A DNA stretch of 64,000 bases from Meandrina meandrites (GCA_963693305.1 OY855915.1:13983840-14047839), one strand, 5' to 3'; counted from the stretch's first letter, positions 1-11,150 are shown. Translations and numbers: made by a program. The notes: generated from the sequence alone by a model not told the origin.

Positions 1-1028
1 AGCAGGATGTAAGTCTACTTTTAAGATATTCATCGATATCCTTTGACAATGCTCTCTCTTCCGTGTCCTCTTTCGTCCTCGTCGAATGTGTTCTCTGATG
101 TTTTGCTCTGCTCGATTTCGACGCGAAATCTCTCTGCAGTCGCAACTCTTGGCTAGTTGAAGTTTTTGACGCCTTTGAATCAGTTTCTTCAGCCACTTTT
201 TCTACCATTGGTATATACTTCGATTTCCGCGTAGGGGTTGTCTTCCTGAGATGTAGAGCCGCCCCAGGACTCGAGGATAACGGTTCATTTGAGGCACCCT
301 GGACATTTTCATCATTTAAAGTCTTTTCGTTAGTAGTTAACAATTCGCCATCTGCTTGCTTTGGTGTCGGAAGAGATTGCTTTTTGAGGCGCCGTGCTGC
401 TCCAGATCTCAACAGAGCTGGTCCATTCGAGGAGACATCGACAAGATCGTCATTTAGAATATATTCGATATCCTGTACTAATTTATCATCTGCGTGATTT
501 GAAGAAGCTACTGATGCAGGATCAAAGGTCCTGTCCAAATCCATACCTGAGGTAAGCTTTTGATTACTGGTCTTTGGTCTTGGTATTTCGTCAGGACTGG
601 AAGAATATGCATCATCATTTGAATCAGCAGTAAAGACGTCATCATTTAAAATATAGTGGATATCCTTCGCCAATTGATCATCTGCCCGCTTACAGTGTTT
701 CCGCGTGAATCCCTTCTTTTCAGGAGGAGGAAGTGCGCTAAGACCCGATGAGAATTTTCCGTTTGAAACATCTTCAACAGTATCGTCTTTAAGAATGCAC
801 TGGATGTCCATTTCCAACTTTTCGTCCGTCTTGTTCGTTTCCTGAAACAAAACTATTTTCTTTGACGGAACTTTGCCAGATGCGATTTGACTGTTGGATT
901 CAGCTGCAGGGATGTCATGTTTGAAGACAAAGTCCACATCATTTGTTAGTTTCTTGTCGTTTACGCGCATGTTCCCTCTTTTGGAAGATCTCTTGAGACT
1001 TTGCACATTGTTCGTGGGTGAAACTGCA
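1..1028 (-). pseudogene. Tandem-repeat acidic/basic protein, C-terminal part (open to window edge)
   Basis: A minus-strand reading frame runs without a stop from the MITE junction at 1028 through an ATG at 970-968 to base 2, so it is cut by the window edge. It encodes diverged copies of a roughly 50-residue unit with a core like (E/K)LAEDIDYILNDD followed by an E-S-N stretch, an S-P-T-K-K-like segment and a basic tail. Cores are at about 952-912 (KLTNDVDFVFKHD), 826-782, 680-638, 490-446 and 45-14; the segment 440-60 has no clear core and is Ser/Thr/Lys-rich. The frame stays open for over 1 kb in repeat register, so coding origin is near certain. It is the continuation of the fragments at 1434-2118, split by the MITE. 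No known family is recognised; a disordered linear-motif protein is an inference. Confidence 0.72.
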
Positions 1029-1423
1029 GGGGCACCCAACGACAATTTTCGGGAAAATATCTGTTCGGAAGACGATTTGAGATCTAGAAATTTTCGGAAC
1101 ATTTGTTGTAAAATTTCTTGCTTGCCTGCCTCTTCTAGGATTTTCGAACATCTAAAATATAGTATTATTGCCCATTTTTAACGGATTTCTACCCTTAAAA
1201 GGTCACCTAGAATTTTCGGGAGCCTTTTTTCTGGCTGAAATTTTCGAAAAGGTAAGTTTTGATCCCTATAATTTTCGGATCACTAGACTTTCAGCTAAGA
1301 AATCCGAACAGATGGAAAGTTTTTAGGGGATACAAATACGCCTATATCTACCATTTAAATACTAAAATACGTTCAATAATGCTAAGTTAAGTGGTTTTGA
1401 ACTATATTCTCGTTGGGTGCCCC
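1029..1423. mobile_element. 395-bp MITE with 14-bp perfect TIRs and 10-bp target duplication
   Basis: The ends are ggggcacccaacga (1029-1042) and its exact inverse complement (1410-1423). The flanks carry the same 10 bases, tgaaactgca, at 1019-1028 and 1424-1433, a target-site duplication. Taking out the element and one duplication leaves the surrounding repeat-protein frame in register, so this is a clean insertion into coding sequence. The interior is AT-rich and contains at least five copies of an attttcgg motif (around 1045-1275), perhaps subterminal binding sites. There is no transposase. A 9-10 bp duplication suits MULE- or Merlin-type DNA transposons, but the superfamily is not settled. 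Confidence 0.9.
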
Positions 1424-1433
1424 TGAAACTGCA

Positions 1434-2118
1434 CCAGAGGAGATTTGTCTATCTGATTCAGCTGTAGTGATATCGTCATTCAAAATGAAGTTGATATCCT
1501 TTTCCAGTTTCTTGACATCTACGTTCTTTTGTTCTTTAGTGGAAGTTTCTTGGCGCGCTTGGCCTTTTCCGTGGGTGGCACTTGAGCAAAGGAGATTTGT
1601 TCATTTGGTTCATTGATACCGACATCGTCATTTAAAATATAATCGATATCCTCTGCTAGTTTATGATCGTCCATAACGTCCTTTGTAGGATATTTCTTGG
1701 GACACTGTGGTTTGATCAAGGACGAAACTGTAGCAGAGGAGCTTTGTTGATTTGAGTCAGTTGAAAGACATCTTGTTTAAAGGTGCAGTCGATATCCTCT
1801 GCGAGTTCTTTGTCATTCATGCCCTTTTGTTCTTTTTTCATGAAATCTTTCTTTGTATTCCGTGTCTTCTTTGTAGGTGAATCCGTACCAGAGCGTATTT
1901 TTCCATTTGATTCAGCTGAAGTATCATCGTTTAAAATGTAGTCAATATCCTCTGCTAGTTCTTCGTCATCCATGTTCGTTTGTGCTTTTGTGGAATATTT
2001 CCTGGGACGCTGCGTCTTTTTCGTGGGTGAAACTGTAACCTCGGAGACTTGTTCATTAGATTCAGTTGTACCGATATCATCACTCAAAATATAATCGATG
2101 TCTTCCGCTAGTTCCCTG
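1434..2118 (-). pseudogene. Tandem-repeat acidic/basic protein, N-proximal fragments
   Basis: Five copies of the same 50-residue unit lie on the minus strand with cores at about 2114-2079 (ELAEDIDYILSDD), 1966-1925 (ELAEDIDYILNDD), 1818-1778 (ELAEDIDCTFKQD), 1665-1627 and 1515-1471. Spacing is 150-155 bp. Each core is followed by an E-S-N-type segment, then S-P-T-K-K and a Lys/Arg-rich stretch. Frame changes at about 1770 and 1521 break the reading frame, and the MITE at 1029-1423 splits it from the rest. The right edge abuts the truncated integrase at about 2115-2122, where the reading frame runs on antisense to integrase, so the true start is lost at a rearrangement junction. The cores are better conserved here than in the distal part. 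Confidence 0.75.
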
Positions 2119-2691
2119 CTGCTGCAGGTTGACCCTGGGCGCGAATTCATGGGCGCTGTTACAAAAGGAATGGAAAATCACAAAACGTACATTCGTCGCG
2201 GGCGAGTTGACATTCACCGTGACCAGGCCATTGTTGAACGTTTCAACCGCACCCTGGCTGAGCGCTTGTTCGGGCACCAGTACGCCGTTGAAATGCGCCT
2301 GCCCGAGGACCAGCGGTCCACGGTGTGGGTAAAAAGGCTTCCTGAAGTTGTGGCCAAGCCTTACCGGCCAGAAACCCGCCGTTGCCATCAAAGACAAAAA
2401 TGTTTCTGCAAAGCCATCGACACCTTATTCGAGGCCTGTTGAGCAAAGGGGAAAAAAGCTCCCCTCTCTCGTGCATGTTAGGTATTTGTACCAACCTGGC
2501 GAGCTTGAGGGTGGCGTCAAAAGAGCCACGATCCAATCTGGTCTTTGAAAGTTTACAACATTGAACGATCTTTTGCCAAATCAAATCAGCCCGTTCTCTA
2601 CTATTTGCACGACGGGCCCAAGCGCGGCTTCGTGCGTGAAGAACTGCTGGTTGTGCCTCCAAGCACACAATTACCCCCCGACCAACTATAA
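2116..2691 (+). pseudogene. Polinton/Maverick-type integrase, truncated and frameshifted
   Basis: The translation begins at the second catalytic Asp context (QVDPGREFMG) and continues through RRGRVDIHRDQ and IVERFNRTLAERLFG, which carries the Glu of the DDE triad. This block is typical of the retroviral-type integrase of Polinton/Maverick elements. After RLPEVV a short deletion shifts the frame at about 2345 (KKP/AIKDK and RYLYQPGELEGG follow in the second frame). At about 2530 the first frame returns (DPIWSLKVY, YYLHDGPKRGFVREELLVVP) and ends at TAA 2689-2691. The N-terminal zinc-binding part and first catalytic Asp are missing. Catalysis is therefore not expected. It faces the polymerase gene convergently, 131 bp away. 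Confidence 0.88.
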
Positions 2692-2734
2692 CATTACTTT
2701 CATTTCAGCATCTCTGTTAGAGCTTCTTCTGCAA

Positions 2735-2809
2735 AAGTTTCTATTTCTTTGATTTTAGTATTTGTTAATAAAGCTTCTATTTCTTTGATTTCAGTATTTG
2801 TGAATAAAG
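2735..2809. repeat. Two copies of a 38-bp direct repeat between integrase and polymerase
   Basis: The stretch tttctatttctttgat, followed by a TCAGTATTTGT-like tail and aataaag, occurs twice in tandem in the gap between the convergent integrase and polymerase remnants. Each copy has an aataaa-like signal on the plus strand (2766 and 2808 areas), so it may have been the integrase 3' end region. Confidence 0.6.
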
Positions 2810-2822
2810 GCCTTGTGTACCC

Positions 2823-5800
2823 CTAAGCATTTGTATTGATCCCATCATCTGCTATCCAGCACTTTGAATCAAATGGGGAAAGCGAAATTTTGATGACATG
2901 CATGCCGTAAATCTCATGCCCCTCGCTTCGAAGAATGTTCATTCCATGCCATAACTGCTGCTTACCAAAAAGCGTTTCCTTGTACTGCTCATGCATTATT
3001 TGTTTCTTGACAACGCTCTTTTTTACACTCTTTGCTTTTTTCATATTTTTTTCATCTGCCTTCAAGATAGAGTACATTTTCGGCCTCAGACAAACACACT
3101 CTGCTATGGGGGTTCCGGCACATTCGTCTTTCGTTTTGCCTAAGACCTTTTTGTTCGCGTTTGAGTGGAGTGGATGCTCCTTCGGGTAGTCACTCGTATC
3201 ATATTGATTTTCGTTTGATTTGATGTCTTTGTAGACGTCATCCGTTTTGATTTCAAGCAGAAGGCTATCTGTGTCTGTGTACAAGAGCTCGCACCTTTGG
3301 CCGTATTGCTTTTTCAGATGGTTGTAGAAAAAGTCGTACATCAGGATCTTGCTGTTCTCAAGGATAGTCATCCCCGTGTAGACAGGCTTGTTGAGCAGCA
3401 GCCGGCTTTTGCGCATGTCGATTCCGACCAGGTCATTTGAAAATATAACATGCCTTGAGTACAGAGGGCTTGCAACCAATTTCCTTATTTTGTCTGTCTC
3501 ATTGCTGCGCGCTATTTTTATGTCAACACGGTTACGCAGGTTTTCCATGGTTTTGCCGAAAACTGAGTTATTCATTAGCTTGTAAAAGTTCTTTTCAAAG
3601 TCGTTCTTTGCTTTTTTCCTGAATTCTGTATTCATTCGGATGTACGGCTCCATCCAGCATTCTTGTTCGAACTCCAACACCCTGTGCACGCGCGTCAGTT
3701 TCATGCCCTGCTTCAGATAAAACTGCAAGTTTCTTGAATGCACGACATAGTTGTTTTTGTTCTCAAGTGTCAGCAGCACCTTCTCGCTGTCCGGGGGTTT
3801 CAGCTCCAGCACTTTCATCAACCTCTTTTGGTAGTCTGACATACATTCCTTTTTCACGACCTTTTTCTCAGGCGCGAGGGGGTAGCTGTTGTGTTCTTCA
3901 TGCAGTTCTGCTGGATATTCAAGATCAACTTCAAGAATCCATCCATTCCTTGCGTTTTCTTTTTTCTTAAGGATGTCTTCCTCCGTTGGCATAACACGTT
4001 TCCATTTAAAATCCCTTTTGGGGGTGGCTTGCTCATTGCCCAGCCATAGAGGTTGTTCGCGTCGAGATACATGATGTAACTATTCGGTTTGCTGTGGTCA
4101 TAGTCCGGTACCAGCGGGTTGTTTGCCTTCGCGTATCTCTTGCTCACCATTGAGATTCCACCCCGATTCCCCGTTCCACGAAGAGATGCATTTCAAGGTC
4201 TGTGAATAACTCAAGCTCGACCCCCGTCTTTTTCAAGAGCGCCTCCCATGAGAGGCATGGCGACGTGTAATAATGCGCCGGATCTAACCCGTACTGCTCT
4301 TGGCACAGGTTTCGGATGTTCTCGAAAACATCTGCCAGCAGGGCGACATCCGTTTTCACGTAAAGATCGTGAAAATCGCCCAACGTTTTGCATTCGAAAG
4401 TCTCGCAGACAGTCTACGCGTGCGTGTACTCATCATCTGTTATGTGCTCGTCGTTCAGCTTGCTGTAAAACTTCTCTTTGTCCGGAAGCCTTGTTTTGCT
4501 AAATCTCCCCCATGAGTCCATGTACTCGTAAGGGTAGATCCCCTTTTTGAACTTACAATTTTCCTGTGATTTTGCTTCCAACTGGTCTTTTTTGTCTGTT
4601 AATCTTTTTAGAGTAAGAATCCCCATTTTTGTTCTTTCTGTGCCATGTAAAAACATTTTTTGTGCCATTGACCACGATAACTGCATTTTTCACTGCCTTC
4701 TTCACTGGCTTCTTCAATGTTAAAAACAGGTAAAGAGTCCAAGAATTCGTCTTTTATCAAACTTTTGTTACAAATATGGCAATCAGTTGCATTTTTGAAT
4801 TTTTCCCCCTCTTCGGCCGTCATCACAATCGGCTTTGGTGCGGCCAAACTCTCTCTTATTTTCACCTCTTCTTGCAGAATGTCACCTAAAACCGTTCTCA
4901 CCGCGTTTTCACCCCTGTAAACTTTGGACCCTAAAACTTCACCGTCGCTTCTCACAACCATGTAAGAATGCCCGCATGCCTCATGCCATTCGGTCTTGTG
5001 TGTGTAGCTTTTTTGCTTGCTCTCTGGCACACGCTCACAGCCAGGAATCTTTTTCACTAAAGCCTGAAAGTCCGCATATATCACATATGGCATCTTTATC
5101 TGTTTGTGGCGATTTTGGAAAGAAAGGGTGTTTTTCCCCTCTTCTGGCATCTTAATCCTTGTCGGCCTGCCGTTCACACCATTGCAATAATTTTTGTGGT
5201 TCTCCAGCAACTCCGCTCTTGTGAAACGAGTTAAGCACATCATGCAATAGAAAGTTTTACTATTTATTGACTTATCAAACAGCAAAGCGCTTTCTCTTTT
5301 TACGTATCAATAGTGCTGAATTTCCCCTGACTCAATTAACATCAGCTTTATCCTAGGTACATTCGGTTCTTTTCTGCTTATCCTGTGCACAATCATATAA
5401 TTGTTTTCCCAGCCAAATACGTTTATTGCCAGTTTTTTGTTTTGAGCTTCAAGCTTGTCTATCTGTTTTACCGGTGTTGGGAAATCGATGCCCCCATAAT
5501 TAATACCATCGTTAACCGGATATTTGCTTGGTCTTTGCGGGTCCTTTCCATCTTGTGGAGGAAATAAAGCGGCTCTGAGTGCCCACTTCAAACATTCGTT
5601 ATCTCTGTTTTTCACGTTGATTATTGCCTTCTTTTTTGCCAGATTGGCTGGAAGAGGTAAATAAGTTCCTCTGCGCAGTGGCTGATAGCGTGCGACATTC
5701 ACGTACGCAGTCTCTATCCTTTCCACTTCCCATCCTGATCCCTTCACAGACCAGTTTTCTATTTCTCCCTTTATTCTTTCAATGAATTCATCATATTTTT

Positions 5801-6206
5801 GTTCTATCAGTTCTTTATCATGCCTGTTGAAAACATGCGGTTCTTCTTCTTTAAAATAATGCTTCATGTGTTGCGTTTCACCGTTTTTTTCTATGGAAAA
5901 CTTTACTTGTAGCCCAAAACTTACTTTTACGCTGTTTATCTTAAAGATTTCTTGTTTACCCAAATCAGTGAACTTTGCTTTATTTTCTCTTGCAAACAAA
6001 AGATCTTTATTATTTGGATTTGTTTTGGATACAATCATTATCCAAACACGAAGCCATTCCTGGAAATTATTTTGGCTTATATTAAACACTTCATATAAAA
6101 CAACCAGTTCAGGTTCTAATGGTTGAGGAAGGTTTCTGTTTTGCTCCCTCGTTATTGGACCGTAAAACATTTGCAGAACATTGGACGAAAATCTCGCGGC
6201 TGCCAT
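2823..6206 (-). pseudogene. Protein-primed family B DNA polymerase of Polinton/Maverick type, decayed
   Basis: A near full-length polymerase (about 1120 residues) in pieces. From the N terminus: a domain of unknown role (6206-5650) with RDNECLKWAL; a C2H2-like finger (about 5240-5190, CMMC and HKNYC); an exonuclease-like YADFQALV (about 5085-5060), where the usual DxE reads DxQ; a CHICNKSL zinc motif (about 4780); polymerase motif A DANNLYGWAMS (about 4070-4030), motif B-like NNSVFGKTMEN (about 3580-3545) and motif C YTDTDSL (about 3285-3260). Breaks are an in-frame TGA at 5309-5307, TAG at 4416-4414, and frameshifts near 4640, 4165 and 4000. Polintons use this enzyme to copy themselves. The C-terminal 389 codons are still open. 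ATG at 6206 is chosen as the first Met after a non-coding upstream region. Confidence 0.92.
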
Positions 6207-6330
6207 CTCGGCGTATATACTTGTGCAGATAATTCTTCAATTGGAAAATAATTCTAGCGCACTTTTGTATATAGACAGTGCAGACATTTCTTCAACAGGG
6301 AATATTTTTGTGGCACATCCGCTCGCTCGA
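6207..6330 (-). promoter_or_regulatory. Imperfect 66-bp direct repeat upstream of the polymerase gene
   Basis: Two related units, about 6208-6262 and 6274-6322, share gtatatA, tgcagAnAtTTCTTCAA, and tTnnnGCAC in the same order and spacing. They sit immediately upstream of the polymerase start on the minus strand and contain TATA-like tatata. A promoter role is inferred from position only. Confidence 0.4.
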
Positions 6331-7382
6331 TAGGCTTGGGGTCACGCGCTTTGTTTACTTCCATGTTTGCGTTATTTTCTCACACACATATAAACTACTG
6401 GGTTCTGGCGCATCGAGTAGAACAAAAGCTTATTGATATCTAACAAAGCTTTTTCTCAAGAAACGAGGCGAGCATGGGAGACGAGTTTCCTGTTTCAATC
6501 AGGAGTTTGTGATTACTTATTCTGAGTTTCACAAGCGTTTTTCGATTAGGATTTTTTCTAGTCAAATCTAAATAGGGCGAAGGTGTATAACTGGAAAAAG
6601 AAGGCGGGGGATGGGGAGGGGTCAAGTAGATTTCTGCACGCATAGTCAATAAGTCAATAAAGGAAGTGGGTAAGGGGGTGGGGGAGGGTCAGCAAAGAAT
6701 GTGCTGGCTTGCAGCCTACGTTACAGCAGCCATGCAGATGGACATGAAAAAAGTGTTTCCCTCCGCTTGGAAATTATTATGCAAATTCTGCGAAAAAGGT
6801 TTGTCTTATCCACCAACATGGCCGCCTTGTCACGTGGTTGCAAACCATCAATTAGCAGGCGCAGTTTTGAAATTGAGGTTTGCACAACCTCGTTTGCACA
6901 ACCTCCTTCCAGTCTCTCTCAGAGAAGAGGACCCTGGGAACGAGGTTGGAGGTTTGCTCAATCTTTATTTTGTCTTTCTTAAGAGGCCTACTCGTTATGT
7001 AATATGAAATGAAATGTACCCGCTATAAATTCCAAAAACAAAACACACGTTCTACCCACAAAACTCTGGACAATTTTATTTATCATTTGCCACAAAAATA
7101 AGCTATGTAGTATTAATGTTAAAAATCTATTGCCATTTCTTCTCTTTTCGTCTTTCTATTTAAATACCTTAAAACAACAGAAATACTGTTTAAAAAGATA
7201 AAGGTTTTAGTTTTTAAAAAAGTGGTGCTGAGAAAATTATCAACTAAAAGTTGAAGGTAAATTAACCGCTGAAGTGAATTTGATTTCAAACGTGAGCACC
7301 TCGTCGAAATAGATTTGCTGTTTAGATGCTATGTCAAGTTTTACCTTCAAATCAAAAGAAACTTCCAAATAATAGTTTGCTC
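6331..7382. other. Non-coding stretch with a fragment of a dispersed repeat
   Basis: No convincing coding region. At about 6880-6955 there is gaggaccctgggaacgaggt, a phrase I recall as a dispersed repeat in stony-coral genomes; its inverse relative recurs at about 45098-45122. Short ORFs here have no family features. Confidence 0.45.
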
Positions 7383-7800
7383 GGTTGAAAAACACCAAAG
7401 AAGTAATAATAAACCAAACACGAACGAGGGTGGTTAAGATTGGGAAAGATTTAGACGGATTACGAACGAAGAACTTGAAAAGTTATGTAGGGCTATTATG
7501 CGTTACACAGAAATTCGTTCACAGAGAAGGAAACCTCAAAATAATAGCTCACTAAGGTAGAAAAACATCAAAGAAGAAATAATAAACCAAAGAGGAACAA
7601 GGATGGTTAAGATTGGGAAAGATTGAGACGGATTACGAATGAAGAACTTGAAAAGTGATATAGGGTTATTATGTGTTACACAGAAATGCTTTCACACAGA
7701 AGGAAACCTCAAAATAATAGTTTACTAAGCTGAAAAAACATCAAAGAAGAAATAATAAATCAAAAAGGGATAAGGATGGTTAAGATTGGGAAAGAAAAGT
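7383..7800. repeat. 173-bp tandem repeat, about 2.4 copies
   Basis: The unit aaaaacatcaaagaag...aataataaacc...gatggttaagattgggaaag starts at about 7388, 7561 and 7735, with aaggaaacctcaaaataata closing each full copy. Copies differ at about one base in ten and the third is truncated. Confidence 0.85.
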
Positions 7801-7814
7801 GATAAGGGGTTTAT

Positions 7815-8285
7815 TATGGATTGGAGATAAAACTGGACAAAAAAAAACAAGAGAAAAGGCGAGAAATAGTCAGGAAAAAAATAACCTCCAGAAAAAAAGG
7901 AAAAAAATTCATGTAAACACCGGGGAGAAAGTAAACAATGTCGGGTTTAGAATTTAATTAAAATTTTCGGAAAAAAGGCGCGAAAACAAGAGGAGAAAAA
8001 AGACGAGAAAGAGTCGAGAAAAAAACTTTTTCTCACCTTTTTTGACATTTTTCTCGATTGTTTTCGATTATTGTTCTATTTTTTTCGAATTTCCTCTCAA
8101 TTATTTTCCGACAGTTTCACGAATATCTTCTGACGTTTTTATCGATTTTTCTGACGATTTCACCAAATTCTCCCTGCCTTTTTTTCGCAAATTTTTTTCC
8201 GACTTTTTTCTGGAACTTACTTTTTCCCAGTTTTTTTCACACCTATTTTTCTGGAGTATTTGTTACTTTTCTCTGACTTTCCTAT
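7815..8285. repeat. Polypurine block followed by polypyrimidine block (degenerate gtcggaaaa repeat)
   Basis: 7815-8035 is almost pure A/G on the plus strand and 8036-8285 almost pure C/T. Read on the minus strand, the second half is a loose array of agtcggaaaa-like units, the same family as at 13290-13610. The two halves are therefore inverted relative to each other. Phe-rich ORFs here are by-products of the pyrimidine run. Confidence 0.7.
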
Positions 8286-8454
8286 TTTCCTCCCACCATC
8301 CCCGGTCGGGCTGCCTTAGGACGCCACTCCCGCTCTCCGAGAGTCTGTAGACGCGGGCGGGCGGGCGTACGCACCAAATTTTCTCGGCCTCATGGGTTTA
8401 CCAAAAATTCTTACCCATGGTGCTCTGCTAGCGCATCGCGCGAAGGAGCTCTGC

Positions 8455-10850
8455 TATAAACTTAGGCTAACGAAGTTAAACGGAGGCAAACGACGATAAA
8501 CGTAGGTAAACGATGTTAGACGTAGCCAAACGAGGATAAACGTAGGCAAACGAAGTTAAGGGTAGACAAACGATGTTAAACTTGGGCAAACGAAGTTAAA
8601 CGCAGGCAAACGACGATAAAGGTAGGTAAAAGAACTTAAACATAGTCAAACGAGGATAAACGTAGGCAAACGAAGTAAAACAAAGGCAAACGAAGTAAAA
8701 CAAAGGCAAACGAAGTTAAGGGCCGTAGGGAAACAAAGTTAAATGTAGGCAAACGAAGTTAAAGTCCGTAAGGAAACGAAATTAAACGTAGGCAAACGAA
8801 GACAAAGGTAGGCGAACGAAGTTAAACGTACACAAACAAAGTTAAAGGTAGGCAATCAACGATGAACACAGGCAAACGAAGTTGAACGTAGAGAAACGAA
8901 GTTCAACGAAGTTAAACGTAGACAAACGAGGTTAAACGTAGAGACACGAACTTAAATGTAAGCAAACCAGGATAAACAAAAGCAAACGAAGTTAAAGGTA
9001 AAAAAACAATGATAAACTAAAGTAAACGAAGTTAAACGTAGGCCAACGAAGTTCAAGGTAGTCAAACGATGTTAAACTTGGGACAAATGAAGTTAAACGC
9101 AGCCAAACGACGATAAACGTAGGTAAACGAACTTAACCGTAGCCAAACGAGAAACGTAGGCAAACGAAGTTAAACGAAGGCAAACGAATTTAAACTTCGG
9201 CACATGAAGGTAAACGTTGGTAAACGAAGTTAAACGTTGGCAAACGTTTTCCTTCGTTTAGCTTCGTTTGCCTACGTTTAACTTTGTTTTCCTCCGTTTA
9301 TCGTCGTTTGCTTACGTTTAACTTCGTTTGCCTATGTTTTACTTCCTTTGCGTACGTTTTTTACAACAAAGTTAACGTAGGCAAACAACGATAAACGTAG
9401 GCAAACGAAGTTAAACGTAGGCAAACAACGATAAACGTAGGCAAACGAAGTTAAACGTAGGCAAACGAGAACAAACGTAGGCGAACGAAGTTAAAGGTAG
9501 TCAAACAATGTTAAACGCAGGCAAACGAAGTTAACTGCAGGAAAACGACGATAAACGTAGGTAAACGAAACTAAACGTAGCCAAACGAGCATAAACGTAG
9601 GCAAACGAAGTTAAACGAAGGCAAACAAAGTTAATTGAAGGCAAACGAAGTTAAACTTCGGCAAATGAAGGTAAACGTAGGTAAGCGAAGTTAAACGTTG
9701 GCAAACGAAGTAAACGTAGGCAAAGGACGATAAAAGTTTTTTTACAATAAAGTTAACGTAGGCAAACCACGATAAACGTAGGCAAAAGAAGTTAAACGTA
9801 GCGAAACGAAGTTAAAGGCCGTGGCAAAGGAATTTTAACGCAAAAAAAGAAGTTAAACTTAGGCGAATGAAATTAAACGTACACAAACCAAGTTAAAGGT
9901 AGGCAAACGAAGTTAAACGTGGGCAAACGACAATAAACGTAGCCAAAGGAAGTTGAACGTAGGTAAACGAAGTTAAACGTGGAGACGCGAAGTTAAACGA
10001 AGCAATGAAAGGTGAACGTAGAGAATCGAAGATAAACGAAGTTAAACGTAGGCAAACGAAGTTAAAGGTAGAAAAGCATTGATAAACTTAGGTAAACGAA
10101 GTTAAACGTAGGTAAACGACGATATACGAGGTTAAACGAAGGCAAACGAAGTTAAAGGTAGACAAACGATGTTAAACTTAGGCAAACGAAGTTAAACGTA
10201 GGCAAACGACGATAAAGGTAAACGAACTTAAAGATAGCAAAACAAGGATAAACGTAGGCAAACGAAGTTAAACAAAGGCAAACGAAATTAAACTTCGGCA
10301 AATAAAGGTAAACCGTAGGTAAACGAAGTTAAACGTTTGCAAGCGAGGAAAAGGTAGGGAAAGGACGATAAACGTAGGAAAACGAAGATGAACGTAGCAA
10401 ACGTTCTCCTTCGCTGAACTTCGTTTTCCCACGTTTATCTTCGTTTCCCTACGTTTAACTTCGTTTGCCTACGATTGACTTCGTTTTCCACCGTTTATCA
10501 TCGTTTGCCTGCCTTTAAGTTTGGTTCCCTACATTTAAGTTCGTTTGGCCACATTTAACTTCGTTTGTCTACGTTTATCATCGTTTGCCTACGCTAAACT
10601 TTGTTTGCCTACGTTTCACTCAGTTTTCCTACGTTTAACTTCGTTTGCCTACGTTTCAATTCGTTTCCCTACGTTTAACTTCGTTTTGCTACGTTTATCG
10701 TCATTTGCCAACGTTTAATTTCGTTCGCCTACGTTTTCCTACGTTTATCGTCGTTTGCTTACGTTTAACTTCGTTTGCCTACTTTTTTTTACAAGGAATT
10801 TAACGTGGGCAAACAACGATAAACGTAGGCAAACGAAGTTAAACGTGCCA
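8455..10850. repeat. 2.4-kb satellite of a 20-bp unit with inverted blocks
   Basis: The unit aaacgaagttaaacgtaggc and the variant aaacgacgataaacgtaggc repeat over 2.4 kb. Orientation is forward at 8455-9245, inverted at about 9250-9355, forward at 9365-10398, inverted at 10405-10780 and forward again to 10850. Both forward-to-inverted junctions read caaacgtt(t/c)tccttcg, and the reverse junctions share ttttttacaa followed by aagttaacg-type sequence, also present at 9735, so a higher-order unit has been copied. Confidence 0.95.
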
Positions 10851-10929
10851 GGGCGGTACGAAGGGAAAACTTGTTCTGCGTTGACAAACTGCCCTTGGTC
10901 TAGGAGAATGGGTGATAATAAATCAGTCT

Positions 10930-11062
10930 GAAAAAATCGGAAAACTGCACTTTATAAATAAACGCCGGCCCCGATTTAACGCCGGCTTCAAATAAACGCC
11001 GGGTCCACAAGGCGAATTTTGAAATAAACGCTGGGGGCGTTTAATTGAGAAAATACGGTACT
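10930..11062. repeat. aataaacgccgg repeat fragment, likely transposon end
   Basis: Four copies of an aataaacgccgg-like motif at about 10959-11045, closing with gagaaaatacggta. The pattern looks like a subterminal repeat of a DNA transposon, but no second end is visible. Confidence 0.45.
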
Positions 11063-11150
11063 ATGGTTATTGCTTCAAACTGCAATTGTATCTGCTATTA
11101 ATGGTAGCTGGATATATCAAAAAGTTAGAATTTTATTTCCCTTTTTTATT

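Larger units (their letters stand above)
2116..6330. mobile_element. Polinton/Maverick remnant (integrase plus DNA polymerase B)
   Basis: Adjacent convergent remnants of a retroviral-type integrase and a protein-primed polymerase B define this as a Polinton/Maverick. No capsid, protease or packaging ATPase genes and no terminal inverted repeats are visible, so most of the 15-20 kb expected for the family is missing or lies left of the window. The repeat-protein fragments at 1-2118 may have belonged to the same element or to another locus joined by rearrangement. Confidence 0.8.

Noticed and set aside
2066..2397. Other-frame ORFs over the integrase
   Set aside because: Shadows of the integrase coding sequence.
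8042..8350. Phe-rich ORF resembling a membrane protein
   Set aside because: Arises from the pyrimidine-rich repeat strand; the same occurs at 13285-13632 in the related repeat.
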